Shown: one piece after another, positions 54,301 through 62,869 of the stretch | Numbering within the stretch: position 1 is the stretch's first letter | Layout of the letters: each line of letters opens with the position of its first letter | From: Aplectana chamaeleonis | Taxonomy: Eukaryota > Nematoda > Chromadorea > Rhabditida > Cosmocercidae | NCBI GenBank assembly: GCA_029168955.1 | Contig: JAPDOI010001433.1 | Location: 1-64,000 of the forward strand | Direction of reading: 5' to 3' | Length of the DNA: 64,000 nt | The notes under the pieces: generated by a model | Told to the model about the DNA's origin: nothing | The model's database searches: none | The model's input: the letters and a program-made list of their open reading frames with translations, nothing else | Made by a program: the position numbers and the translations under genes

Positions 54301-57300
54301 CCAGCCCAGGTACGTCTGAGAGAGACAGTCGCGTGTGCGGACTGTCTCTCTCGGACGTACGTGATGTAGTGGTTATTAATGGTGCTGAAAACGAAACTGG
54401 GGTCCGCTTGTGGAAATTCAGAAGTTCACTGTAGGTTATGGTAGGCACCATATTATTTAGGGGTCAAAACTTACCTTAGTATTTCAAAAATCGCCAAACG
54501 GGTGCTAAATTCGTATTCAGCACCCCGAATTAGCTCCCGCATTGAAATTTTCACTCAAATGTTAGACTTTGGCTAAACCTCCGTATAACCATGGTAATAA
54601 TCAATCGTAAACTGTCAAAAATCCATGAACAGACACCATATTAGTTTTACCCACTCCAAATAACCCCTGAAGAAACATTTTTTGCTACCTCTACTGAGGA
54701 ATTCCGGAAATCGTAAGAAGTCGCAATATGCCCCCATTTTTTGGCTCGATGGAAAGCTTTAACACTTAATGGACCGCGTGTCCACACTGCGCACACACGT
54801 CAAAAACTCGATTTTTTCGTATTACTTCGAGAGAAACAGATTCCTTCTAACTATCGCTTTTAAATCCCTGCCTAATACAGCTTCCAAAACTGGTATGTAG
54901 ATAATAAGCGTCAAATATCCTCTTTTGATATAGGCAACTACAACAAAAGTCAATTTAAAAGCTCACAGAAAAGATTGGCCGTGGAACGTGCGGTCTCCTA
55001 AGTGTTAAGCAACTTCAGTGGAAAACTTTGGAAAATTGACAAATACTCTGCTTATCTGGGCCGAATTCCGGTCCGCAATTGCGTGTCGACACGCTTTGCG
55101 GCCGCACGCGCTCGAGTCAGGCGGGTTTCCAGCACCAAAGCCGACTCGATGTCGCTTTTTTATTCAATTTTCTTTAATTTTTCTTGGTTTCCAGTTTCCA
55201 AAACCCATCTAGAGTCAGCAGATGGGCGGCTGCGGCGCTGGAAGCTCTTCTGACTCGGGAGCGTGCGGCCGCAAAGCGTGCCGAGATGCAATTGCAGACC
55301 GGAATTTGGCCCAGATAAGCACAGTAGGCATCATATTCGTGATCAGCATACGAAAAAAACTTCTCTTGAAGGATTTTAAGCCAAATTTGGAACAATTTTC
55401 CTAAACGCTTTCAGAACCCCCTTATTGGAAGAAGTAAACACTAAACCAACAACCTGTACAAGTCGAAGCCCACCAATTAACATTCCTTAGGAGATAAAAA
55501 TTAGGGACATCTCGAAACTAAGTGGAAGTTAACACTCCTGACGACTTCTGAGAAGGGCATCACTGAAAAAATGCTCTCTCCTGACTGACCTTGAAAAACG
55601 ATTCGACATTTGCTGGGCAAATTCGAGCCCTTCAAATTCAATTTTGCAGACGACAGTGTTCCTGTCTTCTCCCTATCTGATGTAATAGTCGTTGAGCAGT
55701 CGCCAGCTACGTCTAAATAAGAAAAAAAAACTAGTGAATGTCAAATAAAATTTATGAATATTATATAAAAAATAAGAATATGTTATAGAAAACATTGTGT
55801 AGAATAATCATTTGAGATTTACTGTGTAAATATAGCTAATATATCAAATGGAGTATGGCATATATTAAAACATTGAGTAAACTATCCTAGAATTTTTTAT
55901 GAAGAGTAAAGCTCAAGAAGGAGTTCCTCAAACAACTCAAAAAATTAAAAAATTATTTAGAGCCGATTTCGCGCGCACACGCGCACCCATCATCAATAAC
56001 TTTGATGAGAGGATTAAAATAAAAATATGAGAATGAGCGGACGTTGTAACTTTGTAGAGGATTCTTTAACTTTTCCACATAGAAACGTTGAAATTTCATT
56101 TGCGGCCAAAGTTTTCAACAATGCAAAATTTAAGGCATCTTAGAAAATTCCAGACTTACCCTTGTATATAATAAAGAGTAAGAAGTATCTTAGAAATGAC
56201 AGCACCATTTTTGGGACCACTAATCAATAAGAATGTTCGGATGGGCCAAGTAGGAATGGAGATGGAGGCGCAGAAGGCACTCACCCTCAGAGCTTTGCCA
56301 AACAGCCGCCTCGTAGGTGAATTCAATTACGAAGCCACGACCCTGGAACTTTGCCAATACATATTTGTCATACACATCCAGGAAAACATGAAACCATTGT
56401 TTATAGCTATTCATATCAGTTCATGGTCCTTACAAGGGAAGTGTTTTTAGTGGTGAACGGATCTGCGAAATCTACTAGTATTGTTGGTATCTCTTGGGCC
56501 TCATTAGAAAAACTGTTCAAAGAAGTTATAAGCGTTTTCAAGCTTCGCGCAGAAGCAAGGGCATTTTTTGGGCGCTTCAAAAAATTTTCTCGGATTTCGC
56601 TCAAAACTCGTATACAGGGTTTAATTAGGGCGCTGAAAACGAAATCGGGGTCCAGTTTCCCAAACTCTCAGGTTAATTGTAGGTTATGGTAAGTACAATC
56701 TTATTTAAAGGGCGAAACCCACCTTGGCATTTCGAAAATTGACAAATGAACATCAAGTTCGTATTCAGCAAGCCAATGAACCCCGCATAGAAATTTTGAG
56801 TCAATTCTGGGACTTAGACCGAACTACCGTATACCCACCGTAATCTACCGCGAGTTGACGAAAATTGAAAAACGGGTGCGTCAAATTGATGTTTAACACT
56901 CCAAATGACCCCTAGGAAAACAATTTGAAAAATTTCTATTCTAGCGTTCCAGAAATCGTGAACAGTCGCTTTCTGCCCCAAATTTTTCCCCAATTCGAGG
57001 CTTTGAACGAATGTAGTTAAAAACTGGAAAAATCGACAGACAAACCTCAAATTCGTGATAACCACACCAAACGTACAAGTCTGATATGCCATCATTCTGT
57101 ACAAAGTTCGAAGAATGTGGTTTCAGCCAAGCTTTGTCTACGGGGGGCTATTTGGGGCCCTAAGCGCGATTATGCTGTCTGTTTCTAGGTTTTCGAAGGA
57201 TTACTGCCTGTTTTAGAAGCCACAAAAAGTACACAAAACGACCTTTTTAAGCTTGTAACTTCTTGGAACTTGCATCTCGGGGAGGAATACCAGGTTGTTC

Positions 57301-60300
57301 AATAGGTTTTGGGGACAGGGGCTCTCTACACATCGAGGGAGAAGTTATACCGCCGCTTGAGGCTCAAATTCCACTCAGGACCACTTCGCTTGCATTGAGT
57401 AACGTGACATTTCGAACTGCAAAAATGGGACAACTCCTCCCTCGGTGTGTGGAGAGCCCCTCTCCCATGTTTTGTCATTCGTGTGGAGAGGGCGTTTCTA
57501 CTAGTCCAATTTTTTTTTGTTTTGTTGGTACACTTTTTATATGAACGTATGTGAAGTTTCACTTCAATCTGTCAATTCATTCTTTGTTTATAAACCATTT
57601 AGTGTTGCTGTCTCACAGCAATGGAAAAAAATTGAATATCGTGCAGTGATGAAATTCTTATTTTTGGAAGGTGTAGCACCAAAAGGATTTCACGAATGAA
57701 CGTTAAAAGTGTATAGTGATTGTGCACCTACAAGTAGAACAGTAGAAAGATGGGTTGCTGAATTTAAACGTGGTCGTACAAGCCTTGAATACGATCCACG
57801 CGAAGGACGTCTAAAAAGCGCATCAACACCAGAAACCATGGCCAAAATACAGGATATGGTTTTGGAGGATCATCGATTGACTGAGAGAGATTTAGTAGAA
57901 GCTCTAAAAATCTCATTAGGCAGTGTAAGCCATATTTTAAGTGACATTTGAGTTTTAGAAAGCTGTGTGCACAATGGGTGCCGCATTCGCTAACAATGGA
58001 ACAAAAACACATACGAATGCGACTTTTTCAGTAACATTTGGAGCGTTTCAAAAAGGATTAAGTGGATTTTGTGCGTTGGTTCATCACTATGGATGAGACT
58101 TGGGTCTATCTCCATGATCCTGATCCAAAACAAGAGGTAAAGAGTGGTGTGAACCTGGTTGTTCGGCTTCTTAACCAGTTCGTGTCCGGAAATCGGCCAA
58201 GGTGTGGCATCAGTTTTTTGGGATGCGAAAGGAATTTTGTTTGTGGATTACTTGCAGAGTGGTAAAACAATTAATTCTGAATATTATTGTAACCTTTTGG
58301 ACCAGTTGAATTGAAAAATTCGTGAAAAAAGACCCGGTCTGCAGAAGAAAAAATCCTTTCTATCAGGACAATGCACCGTGTCACAAGAGCATTTTGACAA
58401 TGGCTAAAATCCATGAGTTAATGTTCGAATTGTTGGAGCATCCACCGTAATCACCAGATTCGGCCCCTCAGCAACTTCCTTTTGATTCCAGAACTCAAAA
58501 AATTTATGCGTGGATAGCGTTTCTCATGAAATGAAGAGGTCATGTTGAAGCGTATTTTGCAGACCTTCCGGATTCTCACTTCAGGGATGGGATCCACAGA
58601 TTGGAGGATCGTTGGAGCAAAAGTATTAATGTTCAGGGAGATTATACTGAGTAATAAAGTGTTTTCTGTACCGTAAAATAGTGTTTTTCTTATTGAACGA
58701 CAAAACTTATTGAACATCCTGGTACTGCGCAGTTTTACTATGGAGTCCCAAGAGATACCAACAATACAAGTCGTTTTTACAGATGCTTTTACCGCCATAA
58801 ACACTACCCTTGTTAGCAATAAAGACAATGACTATAAGCTGATTAGCATCAGTTGAAAGATCAGTATGCAGGATATTATTAGATTGCCGAAAAAAGTTTC
58901 TTTCCGCCCGGTCTTCAGATTTTTGAAATCTTTCAGTGTTGGTTTTTTTCTGTCAAATTTGATACAGCGTGAATACTCTTCTACAATACAGCGCATCTTT
59001 CTACCTAGAATACCGTTTCCAGGCGTTTTTCATATATTTATTACATGGGTATAGACCTATTGGAAAAAATACATCATTCATAATAAACAACCTTGGAAAT
59101 TCAATCTAGACGGCGGAATACAGAAATATCCTCAATAGTAACATGGAGCCACACAAAAAAAACTAGTTGATCAAAAAAGAACGGAACATCTTGTAAATTC
59201 AGGCATTACTGCTCGATTTTTTTTGACAGAAAGTGGCATTGGAAAGTGGTTAGCGAAATTTCGATGTTTTGGCAACTTAGTGGGGTCCGACGTTCCCTAT
59301 CATCTCTTAGACAAAAACGGCAAGGATCATTGTCGAGCTTCCATTGCCGGGCAATTGCCAGCCGATGATGAACGACTCCTGAAAACGGGCGCCTCAAGCA
59401 TCTGGGATTATTGCCGAATGCACTAACATCTCAACTAACTAGACACATTAAAGCCATCCAAACCCTCTCGAATTCAATTTTTTACGGCAAATATATTCAA
59501 AAAATAATGGAAAATAAACTCTGAACCTTGTCATGATTATTGCCGGCTTGGAAATGTAAGAGAAGGGACGATGCCGATGAAGCGTATAGGGTGTGTTGAG
59601 TAGAAAGTATGGAGAGGAGCTTTGAGTGCTAAAATACTTTTCACAGTTTTCTATGTATTTGAAAAGAGAAGAATGAGTTTGCAGAGGGACTTACAATACT
59701 ACCGCTATCCAAGGAAAAAATGGGCGAAATCGGCATAGTGGGCAACTAAAGCGTCTTTCGGCCACAACTCGCCTCAAAGTGCTCCGTTTTCAATTTCGAA
59801 AACGCCGAAATGTACAGCATGTCGTGTTCTAGTCAATCATGCAAAAATATTTTGCGAAATCTGGGAGCAACACAATTTTTTAAGGCGAAATACATTTTCA
59901 TTTTGTCCTTGCTAGAGATCGCGTTTGGTTGCTTTTGATCGAATGAGCTCGTTATCTTGTGATAACATTATCAAATTCGTAACTAACTGCATCACAAAAA
60001 AAAAGCGTTTTCATTGAAAAATTTCTGATTTTATCTCATATAGTTAGGTAGATTGTGGCACGGTGGACATTTTGGTCCTTACGAAATTGAAAACGGAGCA
60101 CTTTGAGGCGAGCTGTGGTCGAAAGACGCTTTAGTTGCCCACTTTGCCCATTTCGCCCATTTTTCCCTTGGATAGCGGCGGTATTGTATGTTCCTAGTGT
60201 TGGAATGGTAAGCTATTCATAGAGTTTGCTGCTTACCCCGTTTGTGGTTTCAAAAATGTCGATCGTACCCTCCTTTCCTAGTAGAATCTCTCCTGAAGAC

Positions 60301-62205
60301 AAAACAATCCTGTGCCCCTTCCGCTGTGGAAGAATGTAGGTGCAGTTCGCAAATGACTGGTAGTAGAACGGATAGGATGGAGAATACAACAAGCCCTAAA
60401 AACCTAATTTGTTGCATTCGATCAACAAAGAATGTCATCTCCGTTCAATGCTGGAAGTTCGGATGATCTTTCTATTGTTACGGAAAGCTTTCGGCTATAA
60501 AGTCCTCAATAGGTCCTGAATTAATGAAGAATCCGGAATTAATACAAAATGTCTTTTCGCTCTAATTTTTATTATTGAGATTTTTTTTCAAAAAATTTCG
60601 AAAATTTGAACGACATGAAAATGGAGCGATTAGTAGCCAGACTGTTTCTACGCAAATCATCCGGGAAGGAAACTTTACTTACTGCCATTCTCGGAGCCAA
60701 ACTCCGCCACACAATTGTGGACTACGGCTGTTGCATCACGCAACACGATGATAATTGTATAGGGAGAAATGGTAATCGTGCCGGGACATTTTTCTCTGCA
60801 CAATTATCATCCTATTGCGTGATGCAACAGCCGTTGTCCGCAAATCCGGACCGGAATTCGGCTCCCAGATTGGCAGTAGATCACGAGATCTCAATATTTA
60901 CATAGCTGTCCGAAAAATATCAGATTCAAGGAAACTACATGAGAATCTCGAAAAAGAATCACCGCATTCAATGCGTGTCGATTATGCTGACCACTCCCAT
61001 CGAAAAGCTTTGCCGTAGGGCCTTGTGCTCCAAGCAGCACGTGCTGCGAAATTTCATTGCAGGAGCACGTACTGTGAAACTCAATTGCAGGAGCACGTAC
61101 TGCAAGGCAGTCCAGCGCTATGGTAGCAGCACACCGAAATGCAACGCGGCCAGCACGCCTAGCATCAACTGGGGCCACCAGCAGTTGGACTAGGCCTCCT
61201 GCGGAAGTACCGCAAGCTTGGGTAGTCGAACCGACGATGCTGCCGAGATATGAGTTCTAAATCAAGAGTGCATCGTATGTTTGCCTTTTTTGGGAAATCG
61301 TTTTGTCATCGTGTTGAATGTGTACCATGCACGCACTGAACACCTTATTTGCTAGAGCATATGTTGTAATTCGAAACACAAAAGGAGCACGTGCTCTCCT
61401 AGCGGCTCGTTCCTAACTATGCTGGGAACCGCCTTATCTTCGAGTTGAATGCATATTCAACACGCATTGAATGCGGCGATTGTCTGAGATATTGCAGGTG
61501 TCGACAGCACTTTTATACGTCCCTTGCTATTGTTAGTAGCCATTTGATATCTTCTGCCAACTTATTCATATGGTTGATTCAGAACTTCACGGCTCAGAAT
61601 TCAACTTATATTGCCCACCCTGAAATAAACTCACAAGTTCCAGACCAAGCTGTAGACTTTCTGAATTTTCAGGGTCGCACAAGTTGATGTGAGGAGGTTT
61701 TTTTTTTCTAAAAACGGTAGCAGTCTTACCTTCGTTTTTTCAATTCTATAGCTGCAGTCGGCGATCTCTACCCCGTCGTTGATGTATTTATCTGGAATAT
61801 ATGAATGACAAAATTGGTTTGAAACAAAATTTCGAAATGGTAGGGTCTATAGTGAATGCACGAATGTAAGGTCTAGTGCATACTTCCCGCGACGCGCGAC
61901 AGCGACAGCGCATATTAGCAATATCGACTTTCGGTCGATTTCTATGACAAACACTACGCCGCATCGCCCGTCGCGCGAAGTATACACTAGGCCTAATTGT
62001 ATAAGGTATTCGCTCTTACTTCAGTGTGGGTGAAGGCACGAAGAAATCTGTGAATGCCATAACCCGAAGGCTGAGAAACGTTGTGCGTGTGGCTTACCCT
62101 TCTATAGGAATAGATGACATACCTTTTGATATGAATCTGTACTCTCCAATGAAACCTTTCGATGACTCTCCTCCGTGAACGATTTGAAGAAGCAAATGCT
62201 CGTCC
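45182..62205 (-). CDS. sol-1: Multi-CUB membrane protein, SOL-1-like (5' end outside window)
   Basis: Thirteen minus-strand exons (62123-62205, 61730-61791, 60237-60395, 59313-59378, 56285-56342, 55590-55676, 52150-52228, 51887-52059, 51687-51801, 51397-51577, 45615-45699, 45413-45527, 45182-45324) give about 465 residues: the end of one CUB domain, three more CUB domains, and a short hydrophobic C-terminus. CUB domains are extracellular beta-sandwiches that bind partner proteins. Four CUBs plus a C-terminal anchor is the layout of SOL-1, which modulates GLR-1-type glutamate receptors in C. elegans. The name is inferred from layout and motifs such as [18 protein letters not shown] and RRFCGK. 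Phases fit at all junctions except exon 7 to exon 8, which is off by one base. NETO- or LEV-10-type proteins are alternatives. Confidence 0.82.
45413..45527 (-). CDS. CUB gene exon 12 (end of last CUB)
   Basis: Acceptor TTTCTAG, donor GTAAGA, 38 codons plus one base. [18 protein letters not shown] and [11 protein letters not shown] are the last strands of a CUB domain. Confidence 0.88.
45615..45699 (-). CDS. CUB gene exon 11
   Basis: Acceptor CTTTTTCAG, donor GTTAGC. One base completes Gln, then [16 protein letters not shown] and RRFCGK, with the two inner cysteines of the CUB fold. Confidence 0.9.
45855..46150. repeat. Direct repeat pair beside a palindrome in the CUB gene intron
   Basis: TGACAGCCCGCCGG then GTGAATTTT(C/G)AATGTA-type sequence occurs at about 45858-45895 and again at 46105-46143 in the same orientation. 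Confidence 0.6.
46153..46277. mobile_element. Palindromic element with 47-base arms
   Basis: CTGCTCGAGATATCGCCG and GGCACGCACGCAAGC on the left mirror GCTTGCGTGCGTGCC and CGGCGATCTCTCGAGCAG on the right, spaced by about 30 bases. Confidence 0.85.
46520..47775. mobile_element. Large palindromic MITE of family E, with another element at its centre
   Basis: Arms of about 270 bases: GGATAGGATTTTACAAGCTT on the left mirrors AAGCTTGTAAAATCCTATCC on the right; TTTGGTGGTCATTGACAGAC mirrors GTCTGTCAATGACCACCAAA. Motifs are shared with the element at 10815-11530. A different palindromic element occupies 46839-47462. Confidence 0.8.
46839..47462. mobile_element. GGCCCCGGTCATAG-type MITE (family D), nested
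   Basis: AAGGCCCCGGTCATAGTTGG at the left mirrors ACTATGACCGGGGCCT at the right. The inside has repeated blocks CACTCGGTGTATCCCCCGCA and CCGGTCGATACGTATG, giving C-rich and G-rich runs (46925-47060 and 47365-47425). Confidence 0.75.
47870..48180 (+). repeat. Degenerate ~120-bp tandem repeat, three copies
   Basis: GCCGCATTTTGTGCTACA, GCGGCATTTTGTGCAACA and GCCGCACTTTGTGCAGAA recur at about 47878, 47994 and 48113, each followed by an ATCGAT/TATTGAT-type run. This repeat accounts for the long minus-strand open frame there. Confidence 0.65.
48385..48465. repeat. Dispersed repeat, copy 2 (pair with 13735-13900)
   Basis: AAAATGAGCTTCCTAGCTCA, then CAAGATCGTGAACGCC, in the same orientation as copy 1. 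Confidence 0.55.
48560..49450. other. Intron sequence of the CUB gene without recognised elements
   Basis: AT-rich sequence; no repeat partner or exon found. Confidence 0.3.
49453..51285. mobile_element. Family D MITE, split by a hAT-type element
   Basis: The left end GGCCTCAGTCAAAGTTGGCT and the arm CGTAGCCAGCCCGGCCGATA recur inverted on the right as GACCGGGCTGGCCAC (49701-49715) and CCAACTCTGACAAGG (51271-51285). The interruption is the element at 49716-51249. Confidence 0.65.
49716..51249. mobile_element. hAT-type element bounded by TTCGAATA minisatellites
   Basis: Ends TAGAGTGTTG and CAACACTCTA are inverted repeats flanked by a perfect 8-bp target duplication CTGGCCAC (49708-49715 and 51250-51257). 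Directly inside each end lies a minisatellite of TATTCG/TTCGAATAATCGAATATT units (49725-50005 and 51060-51225). No transposase frame; the centre has a two-copy 65-bp repeat (50345-50475). hAT assignment rests on TSD length. Confidence 0.88.
51397..51577 (-). CDS. CUB gene exon 10 (start of last CUB)
   Basis: Acceptor CAATACAG, donor GTGAGT, 59 codons with split codons at both ends. It contains [37 protein letters not shown] and [12 protein letters not shown]: first Cys, G..SVNYP and the hydrophobic strand of a CUB domain. Confidence 0.92.
51687..51801 (-). CDS. CUB gene exon 9
   Basis: Acceptor TTTCAG, donor GTGAGA, phase 0 start. [15 protein letters not shown] is the last strand of the third CUB domain. 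Confidence 0.9.
51887..52059 (-). CDS. CUB gene exon 8
   Basis: Acceptor CATAAG, donor GTGTGT. It reads [18 protein letters not shown], then [18 protein letters not shown] and LEYTTK: the C..D and CG..PP..SS..L core of a CUB domain. The exon begins with two bases where exon 7 leaves two, so the junction is one base out of phase. Confidence 0.88.
52150..52228 (-). CDS. CUB gene exon 7
   Basis: Acceptor TTTTTTCAG, donor GTGAGC. It reads [15 protein letters not shown], then [10 protein letters not shown], the central strands of the third CUB, with a possible N-glycosylation site NIT. It joins exon 6 in phase (a Gly codon). Confidence 0.88.
52300..52500 (+). repeat. Dispersed repeat, copy 1 of three
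   Basis: GGGAAGTGTT, ATCTCTTGGTGCTCCATAGT and ACAAGCGTTTTTCAAACTTC, in order, match 56430-56640; part matches 58735-58808 inverted. Confidence 0.6.
52696..54370. mobile_element. hAT-like palindromic element with CAGGGCTGGGAT ends
   Basis: CACTACATCAGGGCTGGGAT at the left mirrors ATCCCAGCCC plus TGATGTAGTG at the right, the latter two halves separated by a 51-base hairpin (54311-54361). Inner arms hold GGTTACGGCTGGGCTACG-type repeats (left) and CGGTTTGGCTACCGCTGG (right). The middle (53000-54100) is A/T-rich with no transposase. CAGGG suggests hAT, but no target duplication was found. Confidence 0.65.
54311..54361. repeat. Hairpin inserted inside a terminal inverted repeat
   Basis: GTACGTCTGAGAGAGACAGT and ACTGTCTCTCTCGGACGTAC are 21-base arms (one mismatch) with a 9-base loop. 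It interrupts the right end of the surrounding element. Confidence 0.85.
54380..54770 (+). repeat. Long direct repeat, copy 1 (pair with 56626-57000)
   Basis: Blocks GCTGAAAACGAAACTGGGGT, TGTAGGTTATGGTA, AAATTCGTATTCAGCA and CACTCCAAATAACCCCT occur in the same order and spacing at 56626-57000. About 380 bases, about 70 percent alike, non-coding. Confidence 0.75.
55050..55322. mobile_element. Palindromic MITE with NotI-like GCGGCCGC arms
   Basis: GCTTATCTGGGCCGAATTCC and CGCTTTGCGGCCGCACGC on the left mirror GCGTGCGGCCGCAAAGCG and GGAATTTGGCCCAGATAAGC on the right, with arms of about 85 bases. Confidence 0.85.
55590..55676 (-). CDS. CUB gene exon 6
   Basis: Acceptor TACATCAG, donor GTCAGT. 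Two bases complete Asp, then [11 protein letters not shown] and [10 protein letters not shown], leading into exon 7 (CRIVFQ-GYPNERV). The first cysteine usual in CUB domains is not visible. Confidence 0.75.
56285..56342 (-). CDS. CUB gene exon 5
   Basis: Acceptor GTTCCAG, donor GTGAGT, 19 codons plus one base. [15 protein letters not shown] is the closing strand of the second CUB. Confidence 0.82.
56430..57000 (+). repeat. Composite dispersed repeat (copies of 52300-52500 and 54380-54770)
   Basis: 56430-56600 matches the 52.3-kb repeat (TTGGTATCTCTTGGGCCTCA, AAGCGTTTTCAAGCTTCGCG), and 56626-57000 matches the 54.4-kb repeat. Here the two blocks are contiguous, so they may be parts of one larger family. 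Confidence 0.7.
57316..57466. mobile_element. Palindromic MITE nested in mariner
   Basis: GGGGCTCTCTACACATCGAG mirrors CTCGGTGTGTGGAGAGCCCC. A partial copy lies at 20677-20760. Confidence 0.7.
57620..58650 (+). pseudogene. mariner transposase remnant
   Basis: The N-terminal helix-turn-helix region reads [20 protein letters not shown], then [20 protein letters not shown] and [12 protein letters not shown]. The first catalytic Asp is kept in TMDETWVY (about 58068-58095). Later segments (QDNAPCH at about 58367 and a SPD-like region) occur in other frames; the third acidic position is not recognisable. Several stops and frameshifts. Confidence 0.88.
58735..58808 (-). repeat. Dispersed repeat, copy 3 (inverted)
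   Basis: Minus strand: GTATTGTTGGTATCTCTTGG then ACTCCATAGTAAAACTG, matching 56465-56515 and 52345-52395. Confidence 0.6.
59313..59378 (-). CDS. CUB gene exon 4 (weaker)
   Basis: Acceptor GTTTTCAG, 22 codons in phase with exons 3 and 5: [20 protein letters not shown] then VF, which fits the SS..L.L.F strand of a CUB. The donor would be GTCTAAG, an unusual site. Confidence 0.6.
59692..60189. mobile_element. Palindromic MITE with ~100-base arms
   Basis: CAATACTACCGCTATCCAAG on the left mirrors CTTGGATAGCGGCGGTATTG on the right; inner parts GGGCAACTAAAGCGTCTTTC / GAAAGACGCTTTAGTTGCCC match exactly. Flanking TA on both sides suggests a Tc1/mariner-type MITE. Confidence 0.82.
60237..60395 (-). 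CDS. CUB gene exon 3
   Basis: Acceptor TTTTTAG, donor GTAAGC, exactly 53 codons: [31 protein letters not shown] and [18 protein letters not shown].....C.Y is the canonical start of a CUB. Another frame is also open here but carries no family signal. Confidence 0.9.
60678..60888. mobile_element. Palindromic MITE
   Basis: GGCTGTTGCATCACGCAACA and GATGATAATTGT mirror ACAATTATCATC and TTGCGTGATGCAACAGCC; outer arms ACTGCCATTCTCGGAGCC / GGCTCCCAGATTGGCAGT. Confidence 0.85.
61053..61112 (+). repeat. Two-copy direct repeat
   Basis: TTGCAGGAGCACGTACTG occurs twice about 33 bases apart, with a related AGCACGTGCTG just upstream. Confidence 0.7.
61730..61791 (-). CDS. CUB gene exon 2
   Basis: Acceptor ATTCCAG, donor GTAAGA. 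Two bases complete Asp, then [20 protein letters not shown] with the first Cys of the second CUB. It joins exon 3 in phase. Confidence 0.85.
61872..61992. mobile_element. Short palindromic element
   Basis: CTAGTGCATACTTCCCGCGA and CGCGCGAC on the left mirror GTCGCGCGAAGTATACACTAG on the right in two parts. It lies in the short intron between exons 1 and 2. Confidence 0.7.
62123..62205 (-). CDS. CUB gene exon 1 of those visible (end of first CUB)
   Basis: Acceptor TTCATCTCAG, donor GTATGT. One base closes a codon, then [18 protein letters not shown] and IGEYRFISK, the last strands of a CUB. Earlier exons must lie beyond 62205; none was found up to 64000. Confidence 0.85.
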
Positions 62206-62691
62206 CTGAGATGAAATTTTATCTTCCTTCAAAGTTATATTATTACTACCCTATATTTCGGAGTGAAATATATTTACGTCCGTCGCGTGTGTTCGCGAGT
62301 ATGAGCTCCTCCTTTTTCCCACGCTCTTCGCTGCCTCTACCTTTGCTCCACACACGGCCGATTTTAGTGTCTGTCATTTCGGACACGCGCTCAAGGCACG
62401 CGGCGAATCGGGTTCGCCTCTAATCAGCTGATTGATCCAGTTTTTCTTTTTTCAGTTTTCCTCTTTTCTCAGACCTTGTTCCGACTGTTTTCAATTTTAT
62501 GAATTATGATCGGCAACGGATAGGAATCTTCGATTTTCAGTTAGTTATCATTTCGTGCACTCACCCAACTAAGATTGGTTCTATATTGCGTGCTATTACA
62601 GTTTATGCCAGAAGGAAAGCAGAAATAAAAAGCACTCATATTTATTGGGGTTTTTATTAACTGTGCCTACCAAAACGGTGAAAAAATTGGA

Positions 62692-62867
62692 TTAAAGGTA
62701 GTGTTTACGATGATATCTTTAGATTCAAGATCATCTGCGAGAACGATTGCTTGGCCCCTGGGTGGAGCTGAAGTACGCGTTGGCAGAGTTCCTAATGTTG
62801 GTAACATTTGGTGGCAATTTTTGAGTGGGAAACTCGAAAGCGAAAATCATCTTCAACACTGCCTTTG
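62692..62867. mobile_element. TTAA MITE subfamily B, short copy
   Basis: TTAA AGGTAGTGTTTACGATGA at the left; CATCTTCAACACTGCCTTT at the right. About 175 bp, non-coding. Confidence 0.65.
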
Positions 62868-62869
62868 AC

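Larger units (their letters stand above)
57290..58722 (+). mobile_element. mariner transposon, inactive
   Basis: CCAGGTTGTTCAATAGGTTT at the left and AAACTTATTGAACATCCTGG at the right are inverted repeats with TA on each side (57288-57289, 58723-58724), diagnostic of mariner. A small palindromic MITE sits in the left part. Confidence 0.93.

Noticed and set aside
60250..60438. 62-codon minus-strand ORF starting MTFFVDRM
   Set aside because: It overlaps exon 3 of the CUB gene in another frame; the exon frame carries the CUB signature and fits the splice phases.
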